A stretch of DNA of 64,000 nt. Source: Paraclostridium sordellii (GTDB taxonomy: Bacteria > Bacillota > Clostridia > Peptostreptococcales > Peptostreptococcaceae). The stretch spans positions 2,153,963-2,217,962 of the forward strand of contig NZ_LN679998.1 in assembly GCF_000953675.1 (NCBI RefSeq), in the 5' to 3' direction. Made by a program: the position numbers and the translations under genes. The notes under the pieces are model-generated. The model saw only the letters and a program-made list of their open reading frames with translations. It was not told where the DNA came from and ran no database searches. Below, piece after piece: positions 36,966 to 46,745 of this stretch (its first letter is position 1; every line of letters begins with the position of its first letter).

Positions 36966-37664
36966 TTATTTAAATGCTGTACGAGGTAGTATTTCAATCT
37001 TTTCAACATTTCCAATCCAATCTATATTATTGGTACCTCTTGATAATATCAAAAGGTTTCCGTTAGTATTATCAACTACACTTTTACCATTTTTATTAAT
37101 AATTTCTTTTAACTTGCTATCTATCTCTATAAACTCATCTATATTTCTAATCTCTAAAGTCTCTCTATTTATTGTAAGTTGAACATTTCCACTTCCATAA
37201 ACTCTTATTTTACATTCACCCTGATATGAACCACGATAAAATATAACGCCAGGTGATTTTAGAGTTATAATATCTTCTCTATATAAATATCTAAATGGCT
37301 CTAAAACAAAATCAACAGTAAAAAATCCATACCTTGAATACTTAGTAAAAGGATCTTTAACTGTTGATTTTTTTACTTTAAATACTTTATCTTTGAAAGC
37401 ACTTATATATAAATCATTGTTTTCAAAACTAAAATTAGTTATCCAATCAACTATAGTATCTAAATAATCATATATTTGTGTATTAGGATTTCTAATTCTA
37501 AATTTCAATGTTAAATCTAAATCTTTATATTCTCCAGTTCGTATTGTTTTACCATTATCAATTTCAACAATTTCCTCTGTTATAGGGATTTTAGGTTCTT
37601 CAACTATTGATAAACCTAAATCATACAAAGAATTTAAATTATTAAATTCAATATAATGTCTCAT
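36966..37664 (-). CDS. Distal tail protein (Dit)
   Basis: 232 residues; KTIRTGEYKDLDLTLKFRI and the SRYGFFTVDFVLEPFRYL hallmark identify the Siphovirus Dit/YomH family. It forms the ring between tail tube and tip. It follows the tape measure gene. Confidence 0.85.
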   Translation of the reverse strand: MRHYIEFNNLNSLYDLGLSIVEEPKIPITEEIVEIDNGKTIRTGEYKDLDLTLKFRIRNPNTQIYDYLDTIVDWITNFSFENNDLYISAFKDKVFKVKKSTVKDPFTKYSRYGFFTVDFVLEPFRYLYREDIITLKSPGVIFYRGSYQGECKIRVYGSGNVQLTINRETLEIRNIDEFIEIDSKLKEIINKNGKSVVDNTNGNLLILSRGTNNIDWIGNVEKIEILPRTAFK

Positions 37665-37712
37665 TTTTTACATCACCTCCTACGGCGAGGATTAGGAAAG
37701 TTTTTGTATAGT

Positions 37713-40700
37713 TTAAAACCTTGGGTCCCTGTCTATTTTATAATCATCTATAATTGAGCCATGAGGGGCTATTATTTCAGCTAGATATCTTCCTGTCTCA
37801 TCTGTTATTCTAAGTTCAGCAGAAACATTTTTATTGCTTTCCTCTTCTTTTTTATGCAATACATCATACATAAGGCTTATTAATGTATCTAATTTACTTT
37901 CTAAGTTCTTATTAGAAGTATTATTAACTACATTGGAGAATGAACTATTATAACTATTTGAATTATAATAACTTCCTCTTGTTAAGTATTGAGATGTATC
38001 TATTCTAGGCATAGTAAAATTAGATAAGTTTACACTTCTTAACTTTAAATTAGCTTCTCTAGGTATTTTATATGGCCCTGAAATAGTAGGAATATCTCTA
38101 GTAATGCTCTTAGGACCTTTGCTAATTGTTTGTAGTACAGTTGTTTTTATAATTGTACCATGTATAGGTTGTGAGTAAACACTTCTTATTCTATTCCAGT
38201 CAGCTATAGCTGCATTAGCCATAAGCCTTGTACTTGTAGTTACACCTCTATACATTTCAGAAGCACTTTGTCGAGCCTTTAGAGACATTGCATTAGCACT
38301 GTCTCTTACTCCATTATGCATACGGCTAGCTTCTTGCCTAGCTACATCAGCCATTTTAGAATAAGACTTTTTAGAACCATTATACATATCAGTAGCTGAT
38401 TGTTGAACTGATTTATTAGCTTTTTTCATATCAGCATCTGTATTAGATGCAAGTTTTCCAGTTCCTTTTTTAGATTCATTAGCCATATTATTAGTGGCAT
38501 TCCCAACATCTTTAGAGGCCTTATCCATATTTGCTTTGGCTTTATTTCCAGCATCTTTTGTACTTTTATCAATATTTGATGCTGTTTCATTATATTCTTT
38601 AGAAACTTTATCTTTTGTATTTTTTGCATTTTGAACAGCTTGATTTTCAGCATTCTTAGTATTTGTATTTACTTTGTCTGCTCCCTCTTTGGTTTTAGTA
38701 TCCATTTGCTGTTTCATTTGTTCCATAGCTTGGCTAATATCTTTTTGCATAGTATCTGCATCAATTTTTCCTGCAGCAGCCATTTCTTTTAAGTTCTGCT
38801 CAACTTTTTTTGATGCTTGTTCTACAGACATACCTTGAACTATTCCTTGGAACATCATTTTAGTTGTATCATTCATACCCTGAAGTATAGACAATTGGGT
38901 AAAATCCATATTATGTAATTGTTGACCTAAAACTTGTGAGGCTGTTCTATATTTTCCATCAACTATTCTAGGAATAGCATCCATTATAGTATTCATAGAT
39001 TCTACAGTTCCATTTAATTGTGTATCTGTAGCATTTCTCAGTTGGCTCATTCCACGAGTTGTAGTAAGGACCATTTTACCCATAGCTTCTTCTGTATTTA
39101 ATTTCATTTTGGCAGTCATTTTATCAAATGCATCATTTACAGTAGCTCCACCTGGACCATCTATTATTGCACCTATAATATCAAATACTCCCATTATAGC
39201 TATAGCTAAATTTCCAAAAGTTAATTGAACATGTCCAGAAACAAATTCACATACTCCTCCAATTACAGTTCCAAATCCACCAAACTTTTCCTGTAATTTA
39301 AGTAATGCATTTTCATTATCTCCAATCATAGCAATTAAGCCACCTATAGCAACAATAACAGCACCTATTCCGACTGGAGAAGCCAACAAGCCTAAAGCTG
39401 ATTTTAGTCCACCAATTGCAACAGCATTTTTTCCCATACCGCCTTTTAATTTATCAAGTAAAGTTACAGTGTTTCCTCCAACTATCATAAGTTGACCTAA
39501 TCCCATAAGTAAAGGTCCTACTGCAGCGGCCATAGCTCCAATAGTTACTATAGTTTGTTGAGTAGAATCATCTAAGTTAGAGAACCATTTAGCTGCATCT
39601 GTTATCCATTTAATTATATTTTCTAAGACTGGTTCCATAGCTTTAAAAGCTTCAATTAAAGCTCCTTCAATTGAGGATTTCATATTATCTATAGATCCAC
39701 CTAGATTATCTTTCATAATTTTAGCCATTTCAGCTAATGCACCATTACTGTTTTTTAATTGATCTTCTAATGTATCATACTCTCCAGAAACTCCAGATAA
39801 TAACTTCATTAATGTATCAAATTGAGTTTTTCCTCCGACCATAGCAGCATACTGTTGTTTTTGTTGTTCTGTTAAATCAGAAGTTCCATCGGCTGTTACT
39901 CCAAGTTTCTGAGCCATTTCTTTTAATACATCAACCATATCTCTTTGTTTTCCTGTTGAATCATAAAGAGATATTCCCATAGCTTCTAAAGCGTCTCCAG
40001 CTTGACCAGTTTCTGTTATTAGGTTTGAGAATACTGATATAAGAGCATTTCCAGCTTCTGAACCTTTAGTTCCTCTATTTGCTAATACTCCTAATAAAGC
40101 TCCTGATTTTTCAAGGGGCATATTTAACTGGTCAAACATTCCTCCAGCTACGGTATAAGCTTCAAGCATTTCCTCCATAGAAGTATTAGATTTTCTTTGT
40201 GCTTGAGCTGTTATATCTAAGTATTTTGAGAAATCTTCAGATGCAACTCCAGCGGCAGACATAGAATCTGTAACTAAATCTGCACATCTAGCTAAATCCA
40301 TTCCTCCAGCTTCAGCAGCCCTAAGAACTGGCTCAATTCTATCTATTTGAGTTTCTACATCCCAACCTGCAAGGGCTAAATATGTAAGTCCATTTGCTGC
40401 ATCTGTAGCACTAAAAGAAGTTGTACTACCCATTTCACGAGCTTTTCTTTCAAGGTCTACAAATGACTTAGAAGTTTTATCAGTTATACCTGAAGTTGCT
40501 TGTAACTTACTCATAGCACTATCAAAATCAACACCGAATTTTGTTGCAGCTCCAGCCGCCGCACCTATAGGTACAGTTACACCAGCCGTTAAACTCTGTC
40601 CTACACTCTTTATATTAGAACCAGTATTTTTTAAACTTTCTGAAACTTTATCAAAAGGCATCTGTTTTAGTTCATTAGATAATTGATTTACTTCTGTTTG

Positions 40701-41606
40701 AACATTATTTAATTGTATTTTGTATTGAGATAACTCTTTATTATTTTGTTCAATCTCAGTTTCAACTTGGTTGTAACTATCTTTAAGGCTTAATAGTTTT
40801 TGATTTAGTTGATTAGCTTCTGTGCTATTTTCTCCATATTTACTTTTAGCTTCTGATAGTTCTTTTTCAAGATCATTAATTTCCTTTTTTAATTGGCTAT
40901 GCTTGCTCTTATTTTCACTTAATACAGAATCTAATTTATTTATTTCAGATTGGTAAGCATCTACTTTTTGATTACAAGTGTTTAGATCATTTGCTATTTT
41001 ATTTATTTCATTACCTAAATTCTCAAAATATCCACCACTTTGTTGAAGTTCACTGCCTAACTTATTTAACTCTGATTGAGTTAATTCACTTTGAGTTCCT
41101 ATTTGTTCTAACTTCTCATCTAAAGTTTGAGTTTTTCTTCCTAATTCCTCAAACCTAGTTTTAGATTCATTAAGTTCAGATGTTAATTTATTTATATTGC
41201 CTTTTGTAACATTGATATCAGTAGATAATTTGGTTAATTTATCAGCATTCTTTTGTACTAAGTTAGCTTGCTCTTTCCATTCCTTTGAATTTTTATCAAT
41301 ACTTCCATCCATTTCATCTAATTTTTTCTTACTAAGTTCAAAGGCTTTAGCAACTCTCTTATGTTCACTTTCTTGAACTTTTAGCTTTTTATTATTATCT
41401 TCTAATTGTTTTGTAGTTTTCTTTATCTTTGCATCTAAACCTTGATATGTATTTTCAAAGTTTTTAATACCTTTCCCAGCTGCTTTAAATTCTTTTTCAG
41501 TTCTATTTATAGATTTATTTAATGCTGATATCTGTTTATTAGCATCTTGAGATTCAAAACTTAGAGCAATGGCTAATTCGCCTATTTCTTCTTTCTTGCC
41601 TGACAT
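37713..41606 (-). CDS. Tape measure protein
   Basis: 1297 residues, the longest gene in the window. Residues 1-330 are continuous coiled coil; the TP901 core follows (GVDFDSAMSKLQATSG, GSTTSFSATDAANGLTYLAL). Hydrophobic helices (VGPLLMGLGQLMIVGG, SPVGIGAVIVAIGGLIAM) come next, then a second coiled coil rich in KAN repeats. It sets tail length and carries the DNA-injection segment. Confidence 0.95.
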   Translation of the reverse strand: MSGKKEEIGELAIALSFESQDANKQISALNKSINRTEKEFKAAGKGIKNFENTYQGLDAKIKKTTKQLEDNNKKLKVQESEHKRVAKAFELSKKKLDEMDGSIDKNSKEWKEQANLVQKNADKLTKLSTDINVTKGNINKLTSELNESKTRFEELGRKTQTLDEKLEQIGTQSELTQSELNKLGSELQQSGGYFENLGNEINKIANDLNTCNQKVDAYQSEINKLDSVLSENKSKHSQLKKEINDLEKELSEAKSKYGENSTEANQLNQKLLSLKDSYNQVETEIEQNNKELSQYKIQLNNVQTEVNQLSNELKQMPFDKVSESLKNTGSNIKSVGQSLTAGVTVPIGAAAGAATKFGVDFDSAMSKLQATSGITDKTSKSFVDLERKAREMGSTTSFSATDAANGLTYLALAGWDVETQIDRIEPVLRAAEAGGMDLARCADLVTDSMSAAGVASEDFSKYLDITAQAQRKSNTSMEEMLEAYTVAGGMFDQLNMPLEKSGALLGVLANRGTKGSEAGNALISVFSNLITETGQAGDALEAMGISLYDSTGKQRDMVDVLKEMAQKLGVTADGTSDLTEQQKQQYAAMVGGKTQFDTLMKLLSGVSGEYDTLEDQLKNSNGALAEMAKIMKDNLGGSIDNMKSSIEGALIEAFKAMEPVLENIIKWITDAAKWFSNLDDSTQQTIVTIGAMAAAVGPLLMGLGQLMIVGGNTVTLLDKLKGGMGKNAVAIGGLKSALGLLASPVGIGAVIVAIGGLIAMIGDNENALLKLQEKFGGFGTVIGGVCEFVSGHVQLTFGNLAIAIMGVFDIIGAIIDGPGGATVNDAFDKMTAKMKLNTEEAMGKMVLTTTRGMSQLRNATDTQLNGTVESMNTIMDAIPRIVDGKYRTASQVLGQQLHNMDFTQLSILQGMNDTTKMMFQGIVQGMSVEQASKKVEQNLKEMAAAGKIDADTMQKDISQAMEQMKQQMDTKTKEGADKVNTNTKNAENQAVQNAKNTKDKVSKEYNETASNIDKSTKDAGNKAKANMDKASKDVGNATNNMANESKKGTGKLASNTDADMKKANKSVQQSATDMYNGSKKSYSKMADVARQEASRMHNGVRDSANAMSLKARQSASEMYRGVTTSTRLMANAAIADWNRIRSVYSQPIHGTIIKTTVLQTISKGPKSITRDIPTISGPYKIPREANLKLRSVNLSNFTMPRIDTSQYLTRGSYYNSNSYNSSFSNVVNNTSNKNLESKLDTLISLMYDVLHKKEEESNKNVSAELRITDETGRYLAEIIAPHGSIIDDYKIDRDPRF

Positions 41607-41618
41607 TTAACCACCACC

Positions 41619-42158
41619 TTAGAAATCCTCAACTTTTTCGTCTTTTATATTGTTGAATTTCTTATATATTTCAAATTGTTCAAAGTAATTTTTAGGTGTT
41701 ATATTCCAAAAATTATCACTTCTATTAATTACACTATTCCACATAAACTCCATATGGCTTAATTCCCAATCTTTGTCCTCATATAATAAGTCGTCATCTT
41801 CAAAAATAGATTCTTCCTTAGATTCTACTTTTGGAAGGCATCTAGCCATAAGATCATTTATATATGAAAATATTGAATTATATCTATTAATTATTTGAAG
41901 GTCGTCTTTAGGTTTAGTTAAAAATAAATCTAAAAACTCATCTTTCTTTTTCTCATTTATACTTGATAAAGTATTTAATACAAATGAGGATATATAAGTC
42001 ATTTCATATTCAGAAATTTTTTTAAAAATATTTGGAATAGTTGTTTTTATACCCTCACTTAATAAATCTTCTTGAATACTTTTTAATGAGTTCATATCCA
42101 TAGTTCCTTTAAATTTAACACCTTCAAATTCTAATGTAGACGTATACATTTTTATCAC
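41619..42158 (-). CDS. Tail assembly chaperone
   Basis: 179 residues directly before the tape measure gene, the fixed place of gpG/gpGT chaperones. The C-terminal segment DWELSHMEFMWNSVINRSDN with NITPKNYFEQFEIYKKF resembles the T extension of such proteins, yet is in the same frame here. No slippery heptamer is evident near its start, so this phage seems to make the fused form directly. Confidence 0.65.
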   Translation of the reverse strand: MIKMYTSTLEFEGVKFKGTMDMNSLKSIQEDLLSEGIKTTIPNIFKKISEYEMTYISSFVLNTLSSINEKKKDEFLDLFLTKPKDDLQIINRYNSIFSYINDLMARCLPKVESKEESIFEDDDLLYEDKDWELSHMEFMWNSVINRSDNFWNITPKNYFEQFEIYKKFNNIKDEKVEDF

Positions 42159-42180
42159 CTAATCCTTAGTAACTAATATT

Positions 42181-42228
42181 AAAAAGGCTCTATAAATCTA
42201 TAATTGATTTACAAAGCCTTTTACTTTT
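42181..42228 (-). terminator. Hairpin terminator after the major tail gene
   Basis: On the minus strand AAAAGGCTTTGTAAATC pairs imperfectly with GATTTATAGAGCCTTTT, then a T run, inside the late operon. Confidence 0.8.
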
Positions 42229-42233
42229 TATAT

Positions 42234-42995
42234 TTATTCTTTAGTTTCTAATTTTTCTTTTTCTGAATCATCTTTACTTTTTTTAGGTTTACTTTCTTTT
42301 ACTTCCTTTATTTCTTTTTCTAAGTCATTTGTATCTTCTTTACTATCTTTTGAAACTGCTATCATACCTGATTTATCTTCAGGAACATATTCTTTTTGTT
42401 TCATTTTCATAGCAAGCAAATCTTCTAATTCTTTCGGGAATTGAACTTCTTGATACCATTTTGTAATCTGTGTTTGATCTACAGTAGGATCATTTGTATC
42501 TATAAAGAAATAAATTAAATTTACGCCTTCATGTTCACATGCACTTATAGAGTATTCTATTTCAGTTGTTTCATATTCAGTCTTTCCACCTTCTATAGTA
42601 TCTCCTGATATATCTGTTGGAGAGCACTTACAAGCATATATTACATATAATCTCTTAGCTCCACCCTTTAATCTTCTTTCAAATAAAAAAGCACCTATAG
42701 GAGCTTCATCTGTATCCGCTACAGCTATTCCACCTTTTACAGATTTATTTCCAAATAATAAAGTTCTTTCTTCTTTACTTAATCCAAGAGTAGTTAATTT
42801 ACCTTCTCCACCACCAAATAAATAATCATTTATAACAGCGATATTATCTGCCCATTCTTCTACGTTTTCATATTTGAATTTATTCTCAACTTTTTTAGCG
42901 TGAAGTATTCTAACTGGTGTTTCAAATGCACTTCCATTAAATTCAGCAAAATGTATATTTGATAAACCAAAACATGCTTTTATTTTGTTAGTCAT
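42234..42995 (-). CDS. Major tail (tube) protein
   Basis: 253 residues; the pattern IHFAEFNGSAFETPVRILHA and the central EIEYSISACEHEG match phi13-type major tail proteins. The C-terminal 45 residues are a highly charged Lys/Glu tail (KEVKESKPKKSKDDSEKEKL). It forms the tail tube. The gene is flanked by terminator hairpins on both sides. Confidence 0.8.
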   Translation of the reverse strand: MTNKIKACFGLSNIHFAEFNGSAFETPVRILHAKKVENKFKYENVEEWADNIAVINDYLFGGGEGKLTTLGLSKEERTLLFGNKSVKGGIAVADTDEAPIGAFLFERRLKGGAKRLYVIYACKCSPTDISGDTIEGGKTEYETTEIEYSISACEHEGVNLIYFFIDTNDPTVDQTQITKWYQEVQFPKELEDLLAMKMKQKEYVPEDKSGMIAVSKDSKEDTNDLEKEIKEVKESKPKKSKDDSEKEKLETKE

Positions 42996-43035
42996 TTAAT
43001 TACCTTCTTTCTTATTTTTGTATTTGATTGGCTGT

Positions 43036-43115
43036 TTTTAATTTCGTACACGAAATTAGTCATTTTGAACACAAAAATAGTAGTTTCGTACACAAAACTA
43101 CTATTTTTAAATTTA
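43036..43115 (-). terminator. Tandem hairpins upstream of the major tail gene
   Basis: AAAAATAGTAGTTT pairs with AAACTACTATTTTT (43076-43112). A second palindrome, AATTTCGTgtACGAAATT, follows (43039-43058). Both loops share CGTGTACG-like sequence. Confidence 0.8.
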
Positions 43116-43128
43116 TATATTTAGTTTT

Positions 43129-43560
43129 CTATTTTTTAACACCTGCGGTTATTTCTTTAATTACAACATCTTTAATTTTTTCATTTGCTTTTTTTACAGA
43201 GTTGTTAAATGATTTTTTCATCCATTTTTTACCCGCAACTGCTTTTCCACCTCTTTGAAACCCATACTCTTGATAATATCCATATACAACCTCTCTTTCA
43301 TGAGCATTAATTATTCCTATATGGACAGATCTCTTTAATTCTGTTCCACTTTTTTTATCCACTCCTAAACTAGCTTTTAATCTTCCACCAGTTCTACGAT
43401 TTTTTTTATCTGGAACATGAACAGGAACATTTTTTAATTCTTCTTCTAAAATAATTTCTGCTCCTGCATCAAGAGATTTATCTATTACATTATTTCTAAT
43501 ATTTTTCTGTATAGCCATTAAATTAGCTTTTACTTGGTTGAAATCAACATTTAATCCCAT
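43129..43560 (-). CDS. HK97 gp10-type head-tail/tail completion protein
   Basis: 143 residues; NVPVHVPDKKNRRTGGRLKA and YGYYQEYGFQRGGKAVAG are the family signature. It lies between the connector genes and the major tail gene, as usual. Confidence 0.85.
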   Translation of the reverse strand: MGLNVDFNQVKANLMAIQKNIRNNVIDKSLDAGAEIILEEELKNVPVHVPDKKNRRTGGRLKASLGVDKKSGTELKRSVHIGIINAHEREVVYGYYQEYGFQRGGKAVAGKKWMKKSFNNSVKKANEKIKDVVIKEITAGVKK

Positions 43561-43621
43561 ATAAAAGTTTTCTCCTTTAAATATGTTTAAAATTGCATTG
43601 ATGAATATATCAAAAGGAAAA

Positions 43622-43662
43622 ATAAAACCTCTTAGAATCGAATTTAAGAGGTCGTTTTTTTA
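43622..43662 (-). terminator. Terminator overlapping the end of the tail-terminator gene
   Basis: ACCTCTTA pairs with TAAGAGGT around a 10-nt loop, followed on the minus strand by a T run. Confidence 0.75.
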
Positions 43663-43967
43663 TAGATAAAATCCATATTTTTACCATATATATTTTTTGT
43701 TTTTAAATCCTCTCCACCATCATAGGCAAAGCCATTTTCCTTTAATAAATCCCTTATTTTTTCCCATTTATCAATATTCTTTAAACTTTTGAAATAATAA
43801 TTTATAGTTATATAATAAGTTTCAGATAGATTTGTATTGTCAAAGAAGTCACTCTCTTTGTCATCATATATAGAAAATACTATATATTCATCTGAATCAC
43901 CTTCATATTCCATCCAAGCTATATCAATTCCTAAAGTTTCAAGAATACCTACCAGGTAATTATGCAT
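43644..43967 (-). CDS. Putative tail terminator protein
   Basis: 107 residues, acidic; begins HNYLVGILETLGIDIAWMEY. Position between head-closure and gp10-type genes matches the tail terminator (gpU-like) slot. The sequence itself has no strong motif. Confidence 0.6.
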   Translation of the reverse strand: MHNYLVGILETLGIDIAWMEYEGDSDEYIVFSIYDDKESDFFDNTNLSETYYITINYYFKSLKNIDKWEKIRDLLKENGFAYDGGEDLKTKNIYGKNMDFIYKKTTS

Positions 43968-43985
43968 CTTTCCACCTACTTTTTA

Positions 43986-44303
43986 TTAAATACTATGAAC
44001 ATTTAATTTTATATATTGCTTATTTATTATGGTAATAGCACTTTTAATTTCATACTCATTTCCCATGTATTTAATTTGAAATTCTTTACTTATCTTTGGA
44101 TTTTTTCTACTATCCAATATAGGTGTATATCTTATAATTACTTTTTTTGAGATATTAGATGTTAACTTTTCAGATACAACACTTTCTTTTTCCTCAATAT
44201 CTTCTATATTAGCCCATAAACTAACCATATCTATAATCTCATTATCTTCAAGCGTTCCCTTACTTTTTATTGATTGTATTATTATTCTTTCATTTAACTC
44301 CAT
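43986..44303 (-). CDS. Phage head closure protein (SPP1 gp16 type)
   Basis: 105 residues; SLWANIEDIEEKESVVSEK, the RKNPKISKEFQIKYMGNEYE segment and the ending ITIINKQYIKLNVHSI fit the head-closure fold. It lies after the connector gene. Confidence 0.75.
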   Translation of the reverse strand: MELNERIIIQSIKSKGTLEDNEIIDMVSLWANIEDIEEKESVVSEKLTSNISKKVIIRYTPILDSRKNPKISKEFQIKYMGNEYEIKSAITIINKQYIKLNVHSI

Positions 44304-44307
44304 TCAA

Positions 44308-44610
44308 TCACTTCCTATTGCAAATTTGTAATTGATTTATAATACAAGTTATTCCAAAAGGTATTTCATTGTATTTACTAACATTATTATCTTTATAATC
44401 ATACCAATGCTTCACTAACTTCTTTACAAGCAACACAAATAAGTCATTTTCATAATCAATTTTTACGCCTGAATTTTTAAGATACATTTCTGCAGAGTTT
44501 TTTAATTCTTCTATTTCTTTATCTATTTTATTATTTACTATATAATCTAAATCCTCATCTATCCTACACGAAAATTTTATTGATTTAATTATTTCTCTTT
44601 CTTTATCCAT
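44308..44610 (-). CDS. Head-tail connector (gp6-like)
   Basis: 100 residues, helical; VLLVKKLVKHWYDYKDNN with CIINQLQ near the end is the pattern of gp6-like connector proteins. It follows the capsid and a small LEM-like gene. Confidence 0.8.
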   Translation of the reverse strand: MDKEREIIKSIKFSCRIDEDLDYIVNNKIDKEIEELKNSAEMYLKNSGVKIDYENDLFVLLVKKLVKHWYDYKDNNVSKYNEIPFGITCIINQLQICNRK

Positions 44611-44643
44611 ATCATCACCATAATAAAAGAATAGGAGAACTTC

Positions 44644-44778
44644 CTATTCTTTTTGTTTATTTATTAAATCTATTAACTCATTTTTATTTAAATTAGAGTA
44701 ACCTGAAAAACCTCTTTTTTTACAAATCTCTTTAAGTTCTTGTACGTTTAATTCGTTTAAATCTGTAATAATATCCAT
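44644..44778 (-). CDS. Small HeH/Rho-N-like domain protein
   Basis: 44 residues. ELNVQELKEICKKRGFSGYS, then NLNKNELIDLI, is a SAP/HeH-type helix-extended-helix domain, which often binds nucleic acid. It sits between capsid and connector genes, where several phages encode such a domain. Confidence 0.7.
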   Translation of the reverse strand: MDIITDLNELNVQELKEICKKRGFSGYSNLNKNELIDLINKQKE

Positions 44779-44791
44779 TTCTTCAGATTCA

Positions 44792-45919
44792 TTAACTGGG
44801 AGTCACTGTTGCTATTCTAAATGCAGATTTTAATTTTATCTGATGATCAAACCAAGCTGTTAAAACGAAATCTTCCATACCAGTTTTAACATTTTTATCT
44901 CTATCATATAACATGTCTAAATCATAGTTAAAATGAGAGAATGAAAAGTCTCCAACAACAGGATCTACAGCTTTATCACAGAATGTAACAGGCGCACCTA
45001 AAACTTGTTCTGGTTGAGCTGCATATAAGCTAGTTGTTCCATTTGATAGCATTTCTATTATGTCATAGTAGTCTGTTCTAAGCATAAATATTTCAGCATT
45101 ATCACTATACATATCTTCTAAATCTGCTAAACATTTTTTTATAGCTTTATATTTATTTTCTCCTTCTATTTTCTTTATAGCATTTTGAGTTGAATAAAAA
45201 GACATATGCTCTTCTCCCGATTTAGGACTCTTTGCAAATGCAACTTTCTTTTCTTTTGCTGCAAGTCCACTTTCAAGTGCACTTTCTACAGTTTGAACTA
45301 AATTAGTATTTGTCCCTCTTAAAACAGTTTCTGAAATACTTGCAAATACTTTAAATTTATGTCTTCCAAATGCTACTGTATCTGTTGATGTAGCTAATTC
45401 TTTTGCAGTTTCTCCATCTTCTATGAAATCATCATCATCTAAAGAGAATGTTATTCTTGGTATTTCTAAATTAGTTATATTAGTAAGTGCAGAGTGTCCT
45501 CTTAGTTGATTTTTAACCATAGGCTCATGTAATAATTCTGTTGTCATAGTGCTTGGTAATATCTTTCCTCCATTACCCATACTTGAATCATCACCTAATG
45601 AATTTAAAACTGTATTATCTACAGGTTTACCTTCCATTACATTTCTTATTAATGTTGCTTTTGCATTTATTTTTATATCATTTTCGCTATTTCCTAAAGA
45701 TTTATTTTTCATTTTTTGAGCTTCTTTATTATCTAACTCTTCTATTTGCTTTTTTATTCCATTAAATCTTTCTTCTAAGTCTTTTACTACTTTTTGTTGC
45801 TCTGATCTTGATTCAATAGTAGAATTAGAATCCATATACATATTAGATAATTTCTCACTTTCCTGCTTTAATTGTGCCTTAACTCCATCAAACATTTGTT
45901 GTAATTGAAATCTATTCAT
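44792..45919 (-). CDS. HK97-type major capsid protein
   Basis: 375 residues. Residues 1-100 are a coiled-coil delta domain removed during maturation; the HK97 core follows (RITFSLDDDDFIEDGETAKE, FKVFASISETVLRGTNTNLV). The C-terminal half contains VTFCDKAVDPVVGDFSFSHF. It is preceded by its protease. Confidence 0.92.
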   Translation of the reverse strand: MNRFQLQQMFDGVKAQLKQESEKLSNMYMDSNSTIESRSEQQKVVKDLEERFNGIKKQIEELDNKEAQKMKNKSLGNSENDIKINAKATLIRNVMEGKPVDNTVLNSLGDDSSMGNGGKILPSTMTTELLHEPMVKNQLRGHSALTNITNLEIPRITFSLDDDDFIEDGETAKELATSTDTVAFGRHKFKVFASISETVLRGTNTNLVQTVESALESGLAAKEKKVAFAKSPKSGEEHMSFYSTQNAIKKIEGENKYKAIKKCLADLEDMYSDNAEIFMLRTDYYDIIEMLSNGTTSLYAAQPEQVLGAPVTFCDKAVDPVVGDFSFSHFNYDLDMLYDRDKNVKTGMEDFVLTAWFDHQIKLKSAFRIATVTPS

Positions 45920-45935
45920 ATTTTTTCTCCTTTAT

Positions 45936-46745
45936 TTATAAATTTCTTATTCTTTCTATCATTATTTTTGTAGCTTCATCCATTACTAAAAGATCATCAT
46001 TTGATTCTTTAATTTTATTGTTATTAAAAAAAGCCGTATTTGATTGTTTATCAATCTTTACGACTTTATCATTAGGTAAATTATATTTATCAAAATAATT
46101 AGATATACAGTTATCTATATTTACAGAACCTTCTAATTCTATATTAAAATATTTAGAGGCTTCTTCTCCAGTTAACCATGTAGATTCATTTATTAAATTA
46201 TTTATTTCATCTTCAGTTATACCAGACCTTGTTTTCTCCATATAAATACTTAAAATAGATTTTTGGCAAGTGTCTAATATTTCAATTTGTTTTTTCATTT
46301 CATCTGCATTTCCATAACACCATGTTAAAGGCTTGTGAATCATTAATATAGCATTTTCAGGCATTATTATTTTATCTCCTGCCATAGCTATAACACTGGC
46401 TATACTGGCGGCTAAACCATCTATATAAGTAGTTATCGTTGCATTATATCTTTTTAACTGGTTATATATAGCTAATCCTCCAAATACGGAGCCTCCTCCA
46501 GAGTTTAAATGAATATTTATATTTTGAACATTTTCTAATTCATCTAAAAACTTTTTTACATCAGATGGACACATGTCATCTTCATACCATTCACTTATCC
46601 AAGACTCTGATACAATATCTCCATAAAAATATAAATCAGCACTATTTCCAGTCTGATTTTTTATTTCTATTCTTCCAGAATCTTTAATTTGTCCAGTTTT
46701 ATAATCTACGCCTTTAAGATTTAATACTTTGGCCATTAATCTCAC
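45936..46745 (-). CDS. ClpP-like prohead maturation protease
   Basis: 269 residues. ClpP-type catalytic residues: Ser in GLAASIASVIAMAG, His in MIHKPLTWCYGNADE and a later Asp; NLNSGGGSVFGGLAI forms the oxyanion region. It trims the capsid precursor. It overlaps the portal gene by about 30 bp. Confidence 0.9.
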   Translation of the reverse strand: MRLMAKVLNLKGVDYKTGQIKDSGRIEIKNQTGNSADLYFYGDIVSESWISEWYEDDMCPSDVKKFLDELENVQNINIHLNSGGGSVFGGLAIYNQLKRYNATITTYIDGLAASIASVIAMAGDKIIMPENAILMIHKPLTWCYGNADEMKKQIEILDTCQKSILSIYMEKTRSGITEDEINNLINESTWLTGEEASKYFNIELEGSVNIDNCISNYFDKYNLPNDKVVKIDKQSNTAFFNNNKIKESNDDLLVMDEATKIMIERIRNL

